Shown: positions 1-6,865 of the stretch, piece after piece | How the letters are laid out: the number at the start of each line of letters is the position of its first letter | Position numbering within the stretch: position 1 is the stretch's first letter | Source of the DNA: Alistipes sp. | GTDB taxonomy: Bacteria > Bacteroidota > Bacteroidia > Bacteroidales > Rikenellaceae | NCBI GenBank assembly: GCA_017501025.1 | Contig: JAFVXS010000024.1 | Location: 1-7,160 of the forward strand | Length of the DNA: 7,160 bases | Reading direction: 5' to 3' | Notes under the pieces: model-generated | Databases searched by the model: none | Told to the model about the DNA's origin: nothing | Seen by the model: only the letters and a program-made list of their open reading frames with translations | Program-made: the position numbers and the translations under genes

Positions 1-1712
1 ACACCGCCACGAATAACGCCATCCTCGATTGTGACGATATGGCTAAAACGTTTGCCACAATCTATAATCATCTCCTCATCGAGCGGTTTGGCATATCGCA
101 AATCATAAACTGCGGCACTGATTCCCTCCGATTCGACCATCTTTGCAGCCTCCTCGGCCATTTCGCAGCACTTGCCTATTGCCAGCAGTGCGATATCGGA
201 GCCATCGCGGAGCTGTCGCCCCTTGCCTATCGGCAGAGATTCAAACTCTTTGCCACGCCACTCCACGCCACGTCCATTGCCACGCGGATAGCGGATAGCA
301 AAAGGCTTATTATAACCGAGTGCCGTATAGAGCATCATCCTCAACTCGTACTCATCCGAAGGAGCACCAACGACGATATTAGGTATCGACGAGAGGTATG
401 CCAAGTCAAATATTCCGTGGTGTGTTGCACCATCCTCGCCAACGATTCCGCCACGGTCAAGACAGAGTGTTACAGGCAGCTCTTGCAGTGCTACGTCGTG
501 TATAATGCTGTCGTAGGCTCGCTGCATAAATGTAGAGTAGATATTGCAGACCGGATGACATCCTGCTGCTGCCAAACCTGCCGAGAATGTCACGGCGTGG
601 GCTTCGGCAATACCGACATCGAAACAGCGTTCTGGCATCGCCTGCATCATCAGATTCAGCGAACAACCCGTAGGCATAGCGGGCGTAATACCCACAACGC
701 TCGGCATCTGTTGTGCCAACTCAACCAACGTCTCGCCAAAAACATCCTGATAGCGTGCTACATCGCTCGACGAGGAGTAGCGTTCGCCCGTATCGGGGTT
801 AAACTTGCCCGGAGCGTGCCATACGGTGAGATTCTCCTCCGCAGGCTGATAGCCGTGCCCCTTTTGGGTGATGACGTGGAGTAATTTTGGCGAGTGTATC
901 TCTTTAAGGGCTTGAAGAGTGCGTACCAACAAGCGGACATCGTGACCATCGATGCGTCCGAAGTATCGGAAACCGAAACTCTCGAAGAGGTTACTATTCT
1001 GCAACAATCCGTGTTTTACGGCATTTCCGACCTTGCGGAATAGTCTCAATACGGGTGGTACGTGCGACAGCAGTGACCACAAACCCTGCTTAAAGCGGTT
1101 GTAGTGACGCGATGTGGTCATTCGTAGCAGATAGTTGTTCAATGCACCTGTCGAGCGGTCTATCGCCATATTGTTATCGTTGAGGATAACGAGCATATCG
1201 GCGTGCTTATCAACACCGGCATTGTTCATACCCTCGAATGCCAAGCCTCCCGTCATCGAGCCGTCGCCAATAACCGCTATTGTCTTAAAACTCTTGTCCG
1301 TAAGCATAGCTGCCTTTGCCATTCCGTAGGCCGCCGATATTGAAACCGATGCGTGACCTGCACCGAATGCGTCGTACTCGCTCTCGTGGCGAGCCGGAAA
1401 ACCGCAGATACCGCCACGCTGGCGATTGTGCTTGAATGCCTCACGACGCTCTGTGATGATTTTGTGGGCGTATGCTTGATGACCCACGTCCCAAATCAGA
1501 CGGTCGTACGGTGTATTATAAACATAGTGGATGGCTACGGCTATCTCGATGGCACCGAGCGACGATGCAAGGTGTCCGGGATTTTTCGAGCACTCCTCGA
1601 TGATATATTGTCGCAATTCGTCGCAGTACGCTGGCAACTCGTCAATCGAGAGTTTGCGAAGGTCCTTCGGCGAATCGATTTTATACAGATATTTATACTC
1701 GATATGTGTCAT
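1..1712 (-). CDS. dxs: 1-deoxy-D-xylulose-5-phosphate synthase, C-terminus cut by window edge
   Basis: This thiamine-diphosphate enzyme condenses pyruvate with glyceraldehyde 3-phosphate to DXP, the first step of the MEP isoprenoid pathway, and also supplies precursor for thiamine and pyridoxal synthesis. I translated most of the minus strand from the ATG at 1712 by eye; it reads without a stop to position 3, giving 570 residues. The family is usually about 620-650 residues, so roughly 50-80 are missing past position 1. It begins MTHIEYKYLYKIDSPKDL. Visible motifs are the GHLASS histidine (about 47), the VGHQAYAHK histidine (78), GAGHAS (about 120), the ThDP signature from GDGS (149) to NDN (178-180), and the catalytic glutamate in DVGIAEAHAVTF (370). 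The transketolase-like stretch LDRGGIVGEDGATHHGIFDL follows. The gene starts 27 bases after the tamL stop and is probably the last gene seen of the dapF-tamL-dxs operon, perhaps with its own promoter. I am very sure of the family. Confidence 0.97.
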   Translation of the reverse strand, partial: MTHIEYKYLYKIDSPKDLRKLSIDELPAYCDELRQYIIEECSKNPGHLASSLGAIEIAVAIHYVYNTPYDRLIWDVGHQAYAHKIITERREAFKHNRQRGGICGFPARHESEYDAFGAGHASVSISAAYGMAKAAMLTDKSFKTIAVIGDGSMTGGLAFEGMNNAGVDKHADMLVILNDNNMAIDRSTGALNNYLLRMTTSRHYNRFKQGLWSLLSHVPPVLRLFRKVGNAVKHGLLQNSNLFESFGFRYFGRIDGHDVRLLVRTLQALKEIHSPKLLHVITQKGHGYQPAEENLTVWHAPGKFNPDTGERYSSSSDVARYQDVFGETLVELAQQMPSVVGITPAMPTGCSLNLMMQAMPERCFDVGIAEAHAVTFSAGLAAAGCHPVCNIYSTFMQRAYDSIIHDVALQELPVTLCLDRGGIVGEDGATHHGIFDLAYLSSIPNIVVGAPSDEYELRMMLYTALGYNKPFAIRYPRGNGRGVEWRGKEFESLPIGKGRQLRDGSDIALLAIGKCCEMAEEAAKMVESEGISAAVYDLRYAKPLDEEMIIDCGKRFSHIVTIEDGVIRGG

Positions 1713-1719
1713 TTCGGCT

Positions 1720-1728
1720 GCAAAAGTA
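1720..1728 (-). promoter_or_regulatory. Candidate dxs promoter, -7 element TACTTTTGC
   Basis: On the minus strand, TACTTTTGC fits the Bacteroidota -7 consensus TAnnTTTG exactly. It lies in the 27-base gap between the tamL stop and the dxs ATG at 1712. No convincing -33 TTG/TTTG is found at the usual spacing inside the 3' end of tamL, which lowers confidence. Transcription would begin about 5-8 bases after the motif, placing the first nucleotide at or very near the start codon. Confidence 0.4.
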
Positions 1729-1739
1729 GTAGTTTTTTG

Positions 1740-4109
1740 TTAGAATGGGAAGCCGACACCAAAATTTAGTGATGTGTTCTTCCATTTGAAGTTGTGTATC
1801 CAACGTTCGCCCGCAGGTCGGTTTGGCGAGTGGAGCTGAATACCCCAATCGAGTCGGAGTATTGCAAATTTTATATCGAGACGCAGACCGATACCTGTGT
1901 TAAGACCCAACTGCTTGTAGAACGTGTCGAAACGGAATATGGAGCTGTCGGGATACTCTACGCCATCACGACCGATATACCAGACGTTACCTGCATCGAT
2001 AAACGTTGCACCTTGGAATATGCCCCATATAGGGAATCGGAACTCGATATTTGCCTCCAACTTCATATCTCCCATTTGGGTAGGGTAGATTACGTTGTCG
2101 GGCAGAGGCGATGAACCCGGGCCCAAAGTACGCGGAGCCCATCCACGCATACTGTTTGCACCACCGCAGTAGAACATTCTGTCGAAAGGCATCGCCTGCG
2201 AGTTGCCGTATGCTACGCCGACACCTGCATAGAATCGCATTGCAAGGGCGGTAACTTTGCCGAATGCAAATTTGTGACTCACGTTGAAGTCGGCTCGGAA
2301 GTATTGCGAGAATCGGATACCGAACAGGTCGTAGTAATCTTTGCCGGCAACAGGTTTCGAGAAGAGATGGGTTAAACCATCGATAATATTGCCTGCAAGT
2401 TCGACGTTTGTACGAATTGTGGTCTGGTCGCCCAAACCTTGATTTCGCACCTTGTTGTAGGCGTACGAAGCCGATATTGCAGCGATAAGTTGCGACTCGT
2501 AACTGCGTTTGAGATACTCGTTTTGGAGCGATTGGAAGTATTCGTTGTCGATATAGCCGACATCTACCCAATTGACGCTTATAGGACGAACGACAAACGA
2601 CGAGTGTCCTGCGTTACGCCACGAATAGGACCATACGATACTTGTCAAATCGCGACGATAGTATGGACGATTTTGATGGTTGTACGAGATATCGAAACGT
2701 GTGCGAGGAACATTGAAACGGCTCAATCCCGATGTGCGGAATATCAGAAAGCGAGGGAACGACAATCCTACCGAGAGTCCGAACTCGATGGCCGAACGAC
2801 GTCGAGCATCGGGTGCGGTCATATACTCATAACCGACCGTACCGCCTACCTCCAACATATCGGCACCACGGAAGATGTTGCGGTTTTGATATCCCAAATT
2901 AGCCTTAACTCCGTAGAAGCTCGATGTTGCCGATGCCTCCAACTCCGCCTTTATGCCCTGTTTAAGAGCCGGCGTGCAGAGGATTTCGCAATCGAGATAA
3001 CGCTCACGAGTGTAGTTTAGCGAGAGCGAATCGCCGCCTACGTAGGTCAGGTGATGTGTATCGATAACCGAATCGGGTACCTCTTTGAAGATGATACGTC
3101 CCGACTTGAAGTAATTGGTCTGCATCAGGTTGTTGTAGGTGCGTTGTACCAATGCGTTGTTATATACGGCATTAGGATAGAGCGAAACAATCGGACGCAA
3201 CACCTTTGGTCGGACGGTCGGACGTTTGCCGCCAAAGAGCACATTCAAACCACGATATACTATCGTGTCGGTTATGACAGTCGAGCTGCGTCGCTTCGAT
3301 GTTGCATTGTAGTTCGGATTGATGGAGACGTTTCGCAGACGATATACGGCATTGTTGTCGTATTGTGCCACACCCTTCGAGTTGTAACCCGTAAGTTTCT
3401 GCTTGATAATCATTGTCAGTGCAACCCTCTCCTTTTGCTGCAACGTGTCGGCAATGTACTCGATATTATTGACATTGAAGCCGTAGTATCCTCGCTCTTT
3501 GAGCAGGGTAGTGATACGCTCACGCTCGGCATCGAGTGTCGCGATATTGAATATATCGCCCCGATGTATCAATCGATTGACCGTGTCGGGCAGCAGAATA
3601 GGCTCCAAAAAGCGGTCGCGGAATATATACGATATGTTGTCGATGATATACGGATTATTCTGTCGCAACGAGTATGTTACCTTCGCACGACGTTTGATGC
3701 TCGACGTATCGACCGCATAATCGACCTCGGAGGCAAAGTAACCTCGCGAATCGAGATAAACCTTCAAATTATCGACCGACTTCTCGGTTTCGTATTGGTC
3801 GTACAGCACAGGCTCTTCGCCAATGCGGCGTTTGAGGTTGTTCCACCAATTATCCTTTTCGGGATTTGCAAGGTTATAGACCCAGACATAGAAGTTTGTC
3901 CCCAAAAAGTGCTCGTTCGGCGTTTGGCGAATATATTTGCTCACCTCTTCGGCTGTGATACGCTCTCGACGAGGTGTGGATTTGTCATCCTCGATTTTGA
4001 CCTTTTGAAGCAGGTAACTCCCCTTCGGCAGTTGGCGTGTGACGTTGCAGGCGGCAAACAGAAGTGCTGCCGTCACGCAAAGGGTGATATGTCCCATCCG
4101 ACGCCACAT
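1740..4109 (-). CDS. tamL: TamL: lipidated TamA/BamA-family outer-membrane assembly protein
   Basis: This is a 789-residue outer-membrane protein of the Omp85 superfamily, which helps insert or assemble other proteins or envelope components in the outer membrane. The N-terminus is a lipoprotein signal peptide: basic WRRMGH, a hydrophobic stretch and a lipobox FAAC with the lipidated cysteine at 21. POTRA-like repeats follow at about 27-150, 151-240 and 255-375, each with the GYF/GYY helix end and hydrophobic strands. From about 386 to 789 alternating aromatic/polar strands form a barrel. SMRGW at 653-657 matches the lid-loop motif (VRGF in BamA), and the protein ends in phenylalanine (GVGFPF), as outer-membrane barrels do. 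A lipobox on a TamA-like protein is the hallmark of TamL in Bacteroidota. No tamB partner is visible here. The start lies 6 bases after the dapF stop, so translation is probably coupled; Met5 (4097) is an alternative start. A generic BamA paralogue is less likely. Confidence 0.88.
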   Translation of the reverse strand: MWRRMGHITLCVTAALLFAACNVTRQLPKGSYLLQKVKIEDDKSTPRRERITAEEVSKYIRQTPNEHFLGTNFYVWVYNLANPEKDNWWNNLKRRIGEEPVLYDQYETEKSVDNLKVYLDSRGYFASEVDYAVDTSSIKRRAKVTYSLRQNNPYIIDNISYIFRDRFLEPILLPDTVNRLIHRGDIFNIATLDAERERITTLLKERGYYGFNVNNIEYIADTLQQKERVALTMIIKQKLTGYNSKGVAQYDNNAVYRLRNVSINPNYNATSKRRSSTVITDTIVYRGLNVLFGGKRPTVRPKVLRPIVSLYPNAVYNNALVQRTYNNLMQTNYFKSGRIIFKEVPDSVIDTHHLTYVGGDSLSLNYTRERYLDCEILCTPALKQGIKAELEASATSSFYGVKANLGYQNRNIFRGADMLEVGGTVGYEYMTAPDARRRSAIEFGLSVGLSFPRFLIFRTSGLSRFNVPRTRFDISYNHQNRPYYRRDLTSIVWSYSWRNAGHSSFVVRPISVNWVDVGYIDNEYFQSLQNEYLKRSYESQLIAAISASYAYNKVRNQGLGDQTTIRTNVELAGNIIDGLTHLFSKPVAGKDYYDLFGIRFSQYFRADFNVSHKFAFGKVTALAMRFYAGVGVAYGNSQAMPFDRMFYCGGANSMRGWAPRTLGPGSSPLPDNVIYPTQMGDMKLEANIEFRFPIWGIFQGATFIDAGNVWYIGRDGVEYPDSSIFRFDTFYKQLGLNTGIGLRLDIKFAILRLDWGIQLHSPNRPAGERWIHNFKWKNTSLNFGVGFPF

Positions 4110-4115
4110 AGTCGC

Positions 4116-5090
4116 CTAATGTTTTATGCTCTCGACAAATTTGCTGTATGCTTGTTGTTCATCTTCGTACTCGAAGTCGATTTGGTAGGAGTAACCCTCC
4201 ACCTCGTCATAACTTATCGAGCCATCGTTAATGTATGTTGCATTGCCGATGAGTTGTGTTACAATCTTCTCGCCAACTGATGTGCGACACTCTACCTTGC
4301 CACCACGATTGCATACCGAGATAATGGTGTCAGCCTCCACTTCGCCCATCAGCACCGCAGCCGTGGCACTCGATGTCATAGCTGTACCGCACGAAGGGGT
4401 CACTCCTGCACCACGTTCGTAGGTAGCAACATATATCTCGGTAGGCGATACGACCTTCATAAAGCTGACATTTACGCCATTCGGGAATATGTGGCGAAGT
4501 TCGGTCACTCGCTTACCAATCGCACACAACAACTCCAAATCGACCTCCTCAACCTTTGCGATGATATGCGGATTGCCTACATTTATGGCACTCCAACGCA
4601 ATGTCGGATGCAACTCTTCGATAGGCGTGTCGATAAAACGACCTTCGGACGACTGCTCCATACGGAAATCGTCGCTCCATAACCTTACGGGTATCTCGAC
4701 TCCGAATGTCGGTATCGTAGGGTAGATATCCTCTTGGCGGGTTATCTCGTAAGGTCGATTTCCGGACCATACCGTAAATTCGCTCTCGCCATACTCTTCG
4801 GCTATTGCTCGTGCCACGCAACGGATACCGTTTCCACACATCTCTGCTTCGGTACCATCGGGGTTAAACATTCGCATAACATCCATATCTTCGCCATTTT
4901 GGGCAGTGCCGACCCATACCAGCAGACCGTCTGCCGATAACCCTTTGTCGTGCGAACAGGCCCATTGAGCCAACTCCACTAGCGGAATATCCTCAACGTG
5001 AGTTGCATTGAGTTCGCCAATGTAGCCAATCATAACAAATTCGTTGCCCGACCCGTGACATTTGATATAGTCAATTTCGTGTTTGCTCAT
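4116..5090 (-). CDS. dapF: Diaminopimelate epimerase, divergent with a C-terminal extension
   Basis: The enzyme converts LL- to meso-diaminopimelate, needed for peptidoglycan cross-links and lysine, using two cysteines and no cofactor. The product is 324 residues. The opening CHGSGNEFV (11-19) holds the substrate-binding Asn16. The first signature NPDGTEAEMCGNGIR carries Cys85, VGNPH gives Asn173, and ERGAGVTPSCGTA gives Glu225, Arg226 and Cys234. Both catalytic cysteines are therefore present. Two things are unusual. The second signature reads VTPSCGTAMTSSA where classical enzymes have an ETxACGTGA-like sequence. The protein is also about 45-50 residues longer than the 274-residue E. coli enzyme, with an acidic aromatic tail after about residue 285. 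I place the start at MSKHEIDYIK because homology begins there and a promoter lies just upstream; the frame stays open further upstream, but that part is antisense to the hydrolase gene. A related amino-acid racemase of the same fold cannot be fully excluded. Confidence 0.88.
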   Translation of the reverse strand: MSKHEIDYIKCHGSGNEFVMIGYIGELNATHVEDIPLVELAQWACSHDKGLSADGLLVWVGTAQNGEDMDVMRMFNPDGTEAEMCGNGIRCVARAIAEEYGESEFTVWSGNRPYEITRQEDIYPTIPTFGVEIPVRLWSDDFRMEQSSEGRFIDTPIEELHPTLRWSAINVGNPHIIAKVEEVDLELLCAIGKRVTELRHIFPNGVNVSFMKVVSPTEIYVATYERGAGVTPSCGTAMTSSATAAVLMGEVEADTIISVCNRGGKVECRTSVGEKIVTQLIGNATYINDGSISYDEVEGYSYQIDFEYEDEQQAYSKFVESIKH

Positions 5091-5114
5091 ACAAAAAATT
5101 GGTATATAATCCCC

Positions 5115-5122
5115 CAAAGTTA
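5115..5122 (-). promoter_or_regulatory. Candidate dapF operon promoter, -7 element TAACTTTG
   Basis: The minus strand reads TAACTTTG, an exact match to TAnnTTTG, ending 24 bases before the dapF ATG. This predicts a short leader of roughly 15-20 bases. The -33 region is poor: the nearest TTTG (5159-5156) is 33 bases upstream, too far. The position directly before the operon supports it. Confidence 0.5.
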
Positions 5123-5144
5123 CAAAAAATTGCAGAATAATCCA

Positions 5145-5153
5145 TATCTTCGC
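5145..5153 (+). promoter_or_regulatory. Candidate promoter of hydrolase-xpt operon, -7 element TATCTTCGC
   Basis: TATCTTCGC differs from the Bacteroidota -7 consensus TAnnTTTGC at one base (C for T). It sits 39 bases before the hydrolase ATG, giving an AT-rich leader of about 30 bases, as is common in this phylum. No clear -33 TTG lies at 19-21 bases upstream. It faces away from the dapF promoter across only 22 bases, so the two upstream regions overlap. Confidence 0.42.
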
Positions 5154-5180
5154 AACAAATTTATAATTATTTATAGTTAC

Positions 5181-5187
5181 GAGGCGG
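5181..5187 (+). promoter_or_regulatory. Purine-rich ribosome-binding stretch deciding the hydrolase start
   Basis: GAGGCGG lies 5 bases before the ATG at 5193, in an otherwise AT-rich leader. Shine-Dalgarno use is weak in Bacteroidota, so this is supportive rather than decisive. It favours 5193 over the in-frame ATG at 5211 and over the far-upstream ATG at 4998. Confidence 0.4.
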
Positions 5188-5192
5188 AATTT

Positions 5193-5999
5193 ATGGTAGA
5201 ACGTTTCATTATGGCGGGCTCGACAGCCTTGCACGTTTGCGACTCGCAAAAGGGCGAAAAGTGTGTAGTTTTGCTGCACGGATATCTCGAAAATATGTTG
5301 GTCTGGGAGGAGTTTGCATCGCTTCTTTACCAGAAAGTGCGTGTCGTTACACTCGATTTGCCGGGACACGGCATATCGGAGGTTAAGGGCGATGTTCATA
5401 CGATGGACTACCTTGCCGATACGGTTGTTGCAATGCTCGATGCGTTGAATATTGAGCGAGCAGTGTTGGTTGGTCACTCTATGGGCGGATATGTGGCTCT
5501 TGCTGCTGCCGAACGCCATCCCGAACGACTTGCAGGCTTGGTTCTGTTGAGTTCTACACCTAATGCAGATAGCGAAGAGAAGCGGGAAAATCGCCGTCGT
5601 GAGATAGCCATAGTCCGCGAGGGTAAAAAGGATATGCTTGCTCGAATGGCTCCTGCAATGGGCTTTGCTACGGATAATCGCAAGCGTTTTGCCGACGAAA
5701 TCGAGGATTTGACAGAGATTGTACGCCTGACCGAGGATAGTGGTATTGTGGCACTGCTTGGCGGAATGATTGAGCGACGCGATCAGAATGAGATGTTGCA
5801 CAATTTGGCTCTACCGCAACTCTTTATTTTGGGTCGGAAGGATGAGTATATCACCGCAGAGATTGCCGAGGCAATGGTGGCTCGTCATCCGCAGGCATCG
5901 GTAGTGTGGCTCGATAATTCGGGTCATATGGGCTATGTTGAGGAGGCGGAGCGTTGTGCCGAGGAGCTGTTGAAGTGGGTAGATACGCTGAATAAATAG
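5193..5999 (+). CDS. Alpha/beta hydrolase, substrate unknown
   Basis: A 268-residue cytoplasmic alpha/beta-fold hydrolase with no signal peptide. The oxyanion motif is LLHGY (His29-Gly30). DLPGHGIS (55-62) is the usual strand 4 motif. The nucleophile elbow GHSMGG puts the serine at 96. The catalytic acid is probably Asp217 in LGRKDEYI, and the catalytic histidine is His245 in NSGHMGYVE. A variable cap region rich in charged residues spans about 124-200. The length and motif order fit the large family containing esterases, MenH, BioH and lactonases, and the sequence alone does not choose among them. The in-frame frame extends back to 4998, but that part overlaps dapF on the other strand, and homology begins at MVERFIMAGSTALHV. 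xpt follows after 31 bases on the same strand, so the two are probably co-transcribed, though no shared pathway is obvious. Confidence 0.93.
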   Translation: MVERFIMAGSTALHVCDSQKGEKCVVLLHGYLENMLVWEEFASLLYQKVRVVTLDLPGHGISEVKGDVHTMDYLADTVVAMLDALNIERAVLVGHSMGGYVALAAAERHPERLAGLVLLSSTPNADSEEKRENRRREIAIVREGKKDMLARMAPAMGFATDNRKRFADEIEDLTEIVRLTEDSGIVALLGGMIERRDQNEMLHNLALPQLFILGRKDEYITAEIAEAMVARHPQASVVWLDNSGHMGYVEEAERCAEELLKWVDTLNK

Positions 6000-6030
6000 A
6001 TGTTAGAGGTCTTTACTTAAAAGAATAGTT

Positions 6031-6600
6031 ATGGAGTTGCTTAAACAGCGAATTTTGACCGATGGACGATGCCTCGGTGGCGGAATTTTGAAGGTTGATA
6101 GTTTTTTGAATCATCAAATTGACCCAAAACTTATGGAGTCGATAGGCAGGGAGTTTGTATGTCGTTTTGGTGATGTACGGGTCGATAAGGTGCTTACGGT
6201 TGAGGCGAGCGGTATTGCACCGGCGTTAATGGTGGCATCGCTTTTGGGCGTTGATTTACTATTTGCAAAGAAGAAACAACCATCGACTATCGAGGCTCCT
6301 TTGTCGGCACGAATTACCTCATTTACAAAGGGTTGCGAATGTGATATGTGTGTCAGTGGCAATTTTTTGAAGCAGGGTGAGAGGGTGCTTTTTATCGATG
6401 ATTTCTTGGCAAACGGCAGTGTTGCCCTCGGTATTTTGGATATTGTTTCGCAGGCCGGGGCAGAGGTTGTCGGTATGGGTTTTGTTGTTGAGAAGAGTTT
6501 TCAGTCGGGTGCTGCACTATTGGCGGAACGCGGAGTGAGGGTGGAGTCGCTGGCACGAATTGCGAGCCTTGATAATTGTCAAATACTCTTTGCGGAGTAA
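6031..6600 (+). CDS. xpt: Xanthine phosphoribosyltransferase
   Basis: This cytoplasmic purine-salvage enzyme makes XMP from xanthine and PRPP. The 189-residue product closely resembles the B. subtilis Xpt as I remember it (194 residues). Shared stretches are LKVDSFLNHQIDPKLM (20-35), TVEASGIAPALM (56-67), SFTK (97-100), the PRPP-binding VLFIDDFLANG (119-129) with its acidic pair Asp123-Asp124, VVEKSFQ and RVESLARI. The protein looks complete. Oddly, residues 101-107 read GCECDMC, giving three cysteines in the flexible loop before VSG, where the B. subtilis protein as I recall it has none. The gap to the upstream hydrolase is 31 bases, too short for the purine riboswitch that controls xpt in Firmicutes, and none is visible. 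Expression therefore probably depends on the hydrolase promoter. An inverted repeat 60 bases after the stop may end the transcript. Confidence 0.96.
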   Translation: MELLKQRILTDGRCLGGGILKVDSFLNHQIDPKLMESIGREFVCRFGDVRVDKVLTVEASGIAPALMVASLLGVDLLFAKKKQPSTIEAPLSARITSFTKGCECDMCVSGNFLKQGERVLFIDDFLANGSVALGILDIVSQAGAEVVGMGFVVEKSFQSGAALLAERGVRVESLARIASLDNCQILFAE

Positions 6601-6662
6601 GTTTTTAACTCGCTGAAACATAGAGTAATGCAAAAATGACTCAAAACAAATGATAAAAAAAT

Positions 6663-6689
6663 GTGCAAAATTTTGACGAAAATTTGCAC
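6663..6689. repeat. Imperfect inverted repeat between xpt and the tRNA promoter
   Basis: GTGCAAAATTTT (6663-6674) is the reverse complement of AAAATTTGCAC (6679-6689) except for one bulged A, with a four-base loop GACG. The 11 paired bases could form an RNA hairpin at the end of the xpt transcript. No clean T-run follows at once; the downstream sequence is AT-rich (AATAAAATTTTG). The right arm contains the TTTG that serves as -33 of the tRNA promoter, so it could also be a protein-binding operator. The rest of 6601-6662 shows nothing I can name. Confidence 0.5.
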
Positions 6690-6715
6690 GGAATAAAATT
6701 TTGTCATACCTTTGC
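6683..6715 (+). promoter_or_regulatory. Promoter of tRNA-Glu
   Basis: TTTG at 6683-6686 and TACCTTTGC at 6707-6715 match the Bacteroidota -33 and -7 elements, with a 20-base spacer, which is the usual distance. Predicted initiation near 6720 leaves a leader of about a dozen bases before the tRNA. This is the best promoter in the window. Confidence 0.8.
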
Positions 6716-6733
6716 ACCGCAAGCGTTAGAAAT

Positions 6734-6805
6734 GGTGGATTCATCTAAGGGCTAGGATACCTGCCTCTCACGCAGGACATAGGGGTTCGAATCCCCTATC
6801 CACTA
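6734..6805 (+). tRNA. tRNA-Glu (anticodon CTC)
   Basis: A full cloverleaf can be drawn. The acceptor stem pairs GGTGGAT (6734-6740) with ATCCACT (6798-6804), opening with a G-U pair. The anticodon stem CCTGC/GCAGG encloses the loop CTCTCAC, with anticodon CTC at 6767-6769, reading GAG. The T arm is AGGGG-TTCGAAT-CCCCT (6781-6797). The discriminator is A6805, followed by CAA, so CCA is not encoded and must be added after transcription. A good promoter lies upstream and a terminator downstream, so this is a single-gene transcription unit. Confidence 0.96.
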
Positions 6806-6819
6806 CAAAAGAACAGAAC

Positions 6820-6856
6820 AAAAAAGATGTCGAATTTTCGACATCTTTTTTGTTTT
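6820..6856 (+). terminator. Rho-independent terminator after tRNA-Glu
   Basis: GATGTCGA (6826-6833) pairs with TCGACATC (6838-6845) around an ATTT loop. The stem extends through six A-T pairs (6820-6825 with 6846-6851), and TTTTTTGTTTT follows. The A-run on the left could let it also stop leftward transcription entering from the repeat region. Confidence 0.88.
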
Positions 6857-6865
6857 ATACAGCTG

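Noticed and set aside
39..884. 281-codon open frame on the plus strand opposite dxs
   Set aside because: The minus strand reads as continuous Dxs with all expected motifs; the plus-strand product is low in family-like features and cysteine-rich without pattern.
1987..2571. 194-codon open frame on the minus strand in another frame of tamL
   Set aside because: It lies wholly inside tamL in a shifted frame, and the tamL frame carries the barrel motifs in that stretch.
3051..4280. 409-codon open frame on the plus strand opposite tamL and dapF
   Set aside because: It is antisense to two genes with clear motifs. Its product has no recognisable domain, and the openness follows from the rarity of TTA, CTA and TCA codons in the real genes.
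4998..5192. Upstream extension of the hydrolase frame to position 4998
   Set aside because: It overlaps the dapF 5' end and crosses both promoters; alpha/beta hydrolase similarity starts only after 5193.
5091..5801. Upstream extension of the dapF frame to a 561-residue protein
   Set aside because: The added 237 residues are antisense to the hydrolase gene, show no DapF homology, and lie upstream of the likely promoter.
6000..6030. Purine riboswitch before xpt
   Set aside because: Only 31 bases separate the genes, and there is no three-way junction or conserved core of the purine aptamer.
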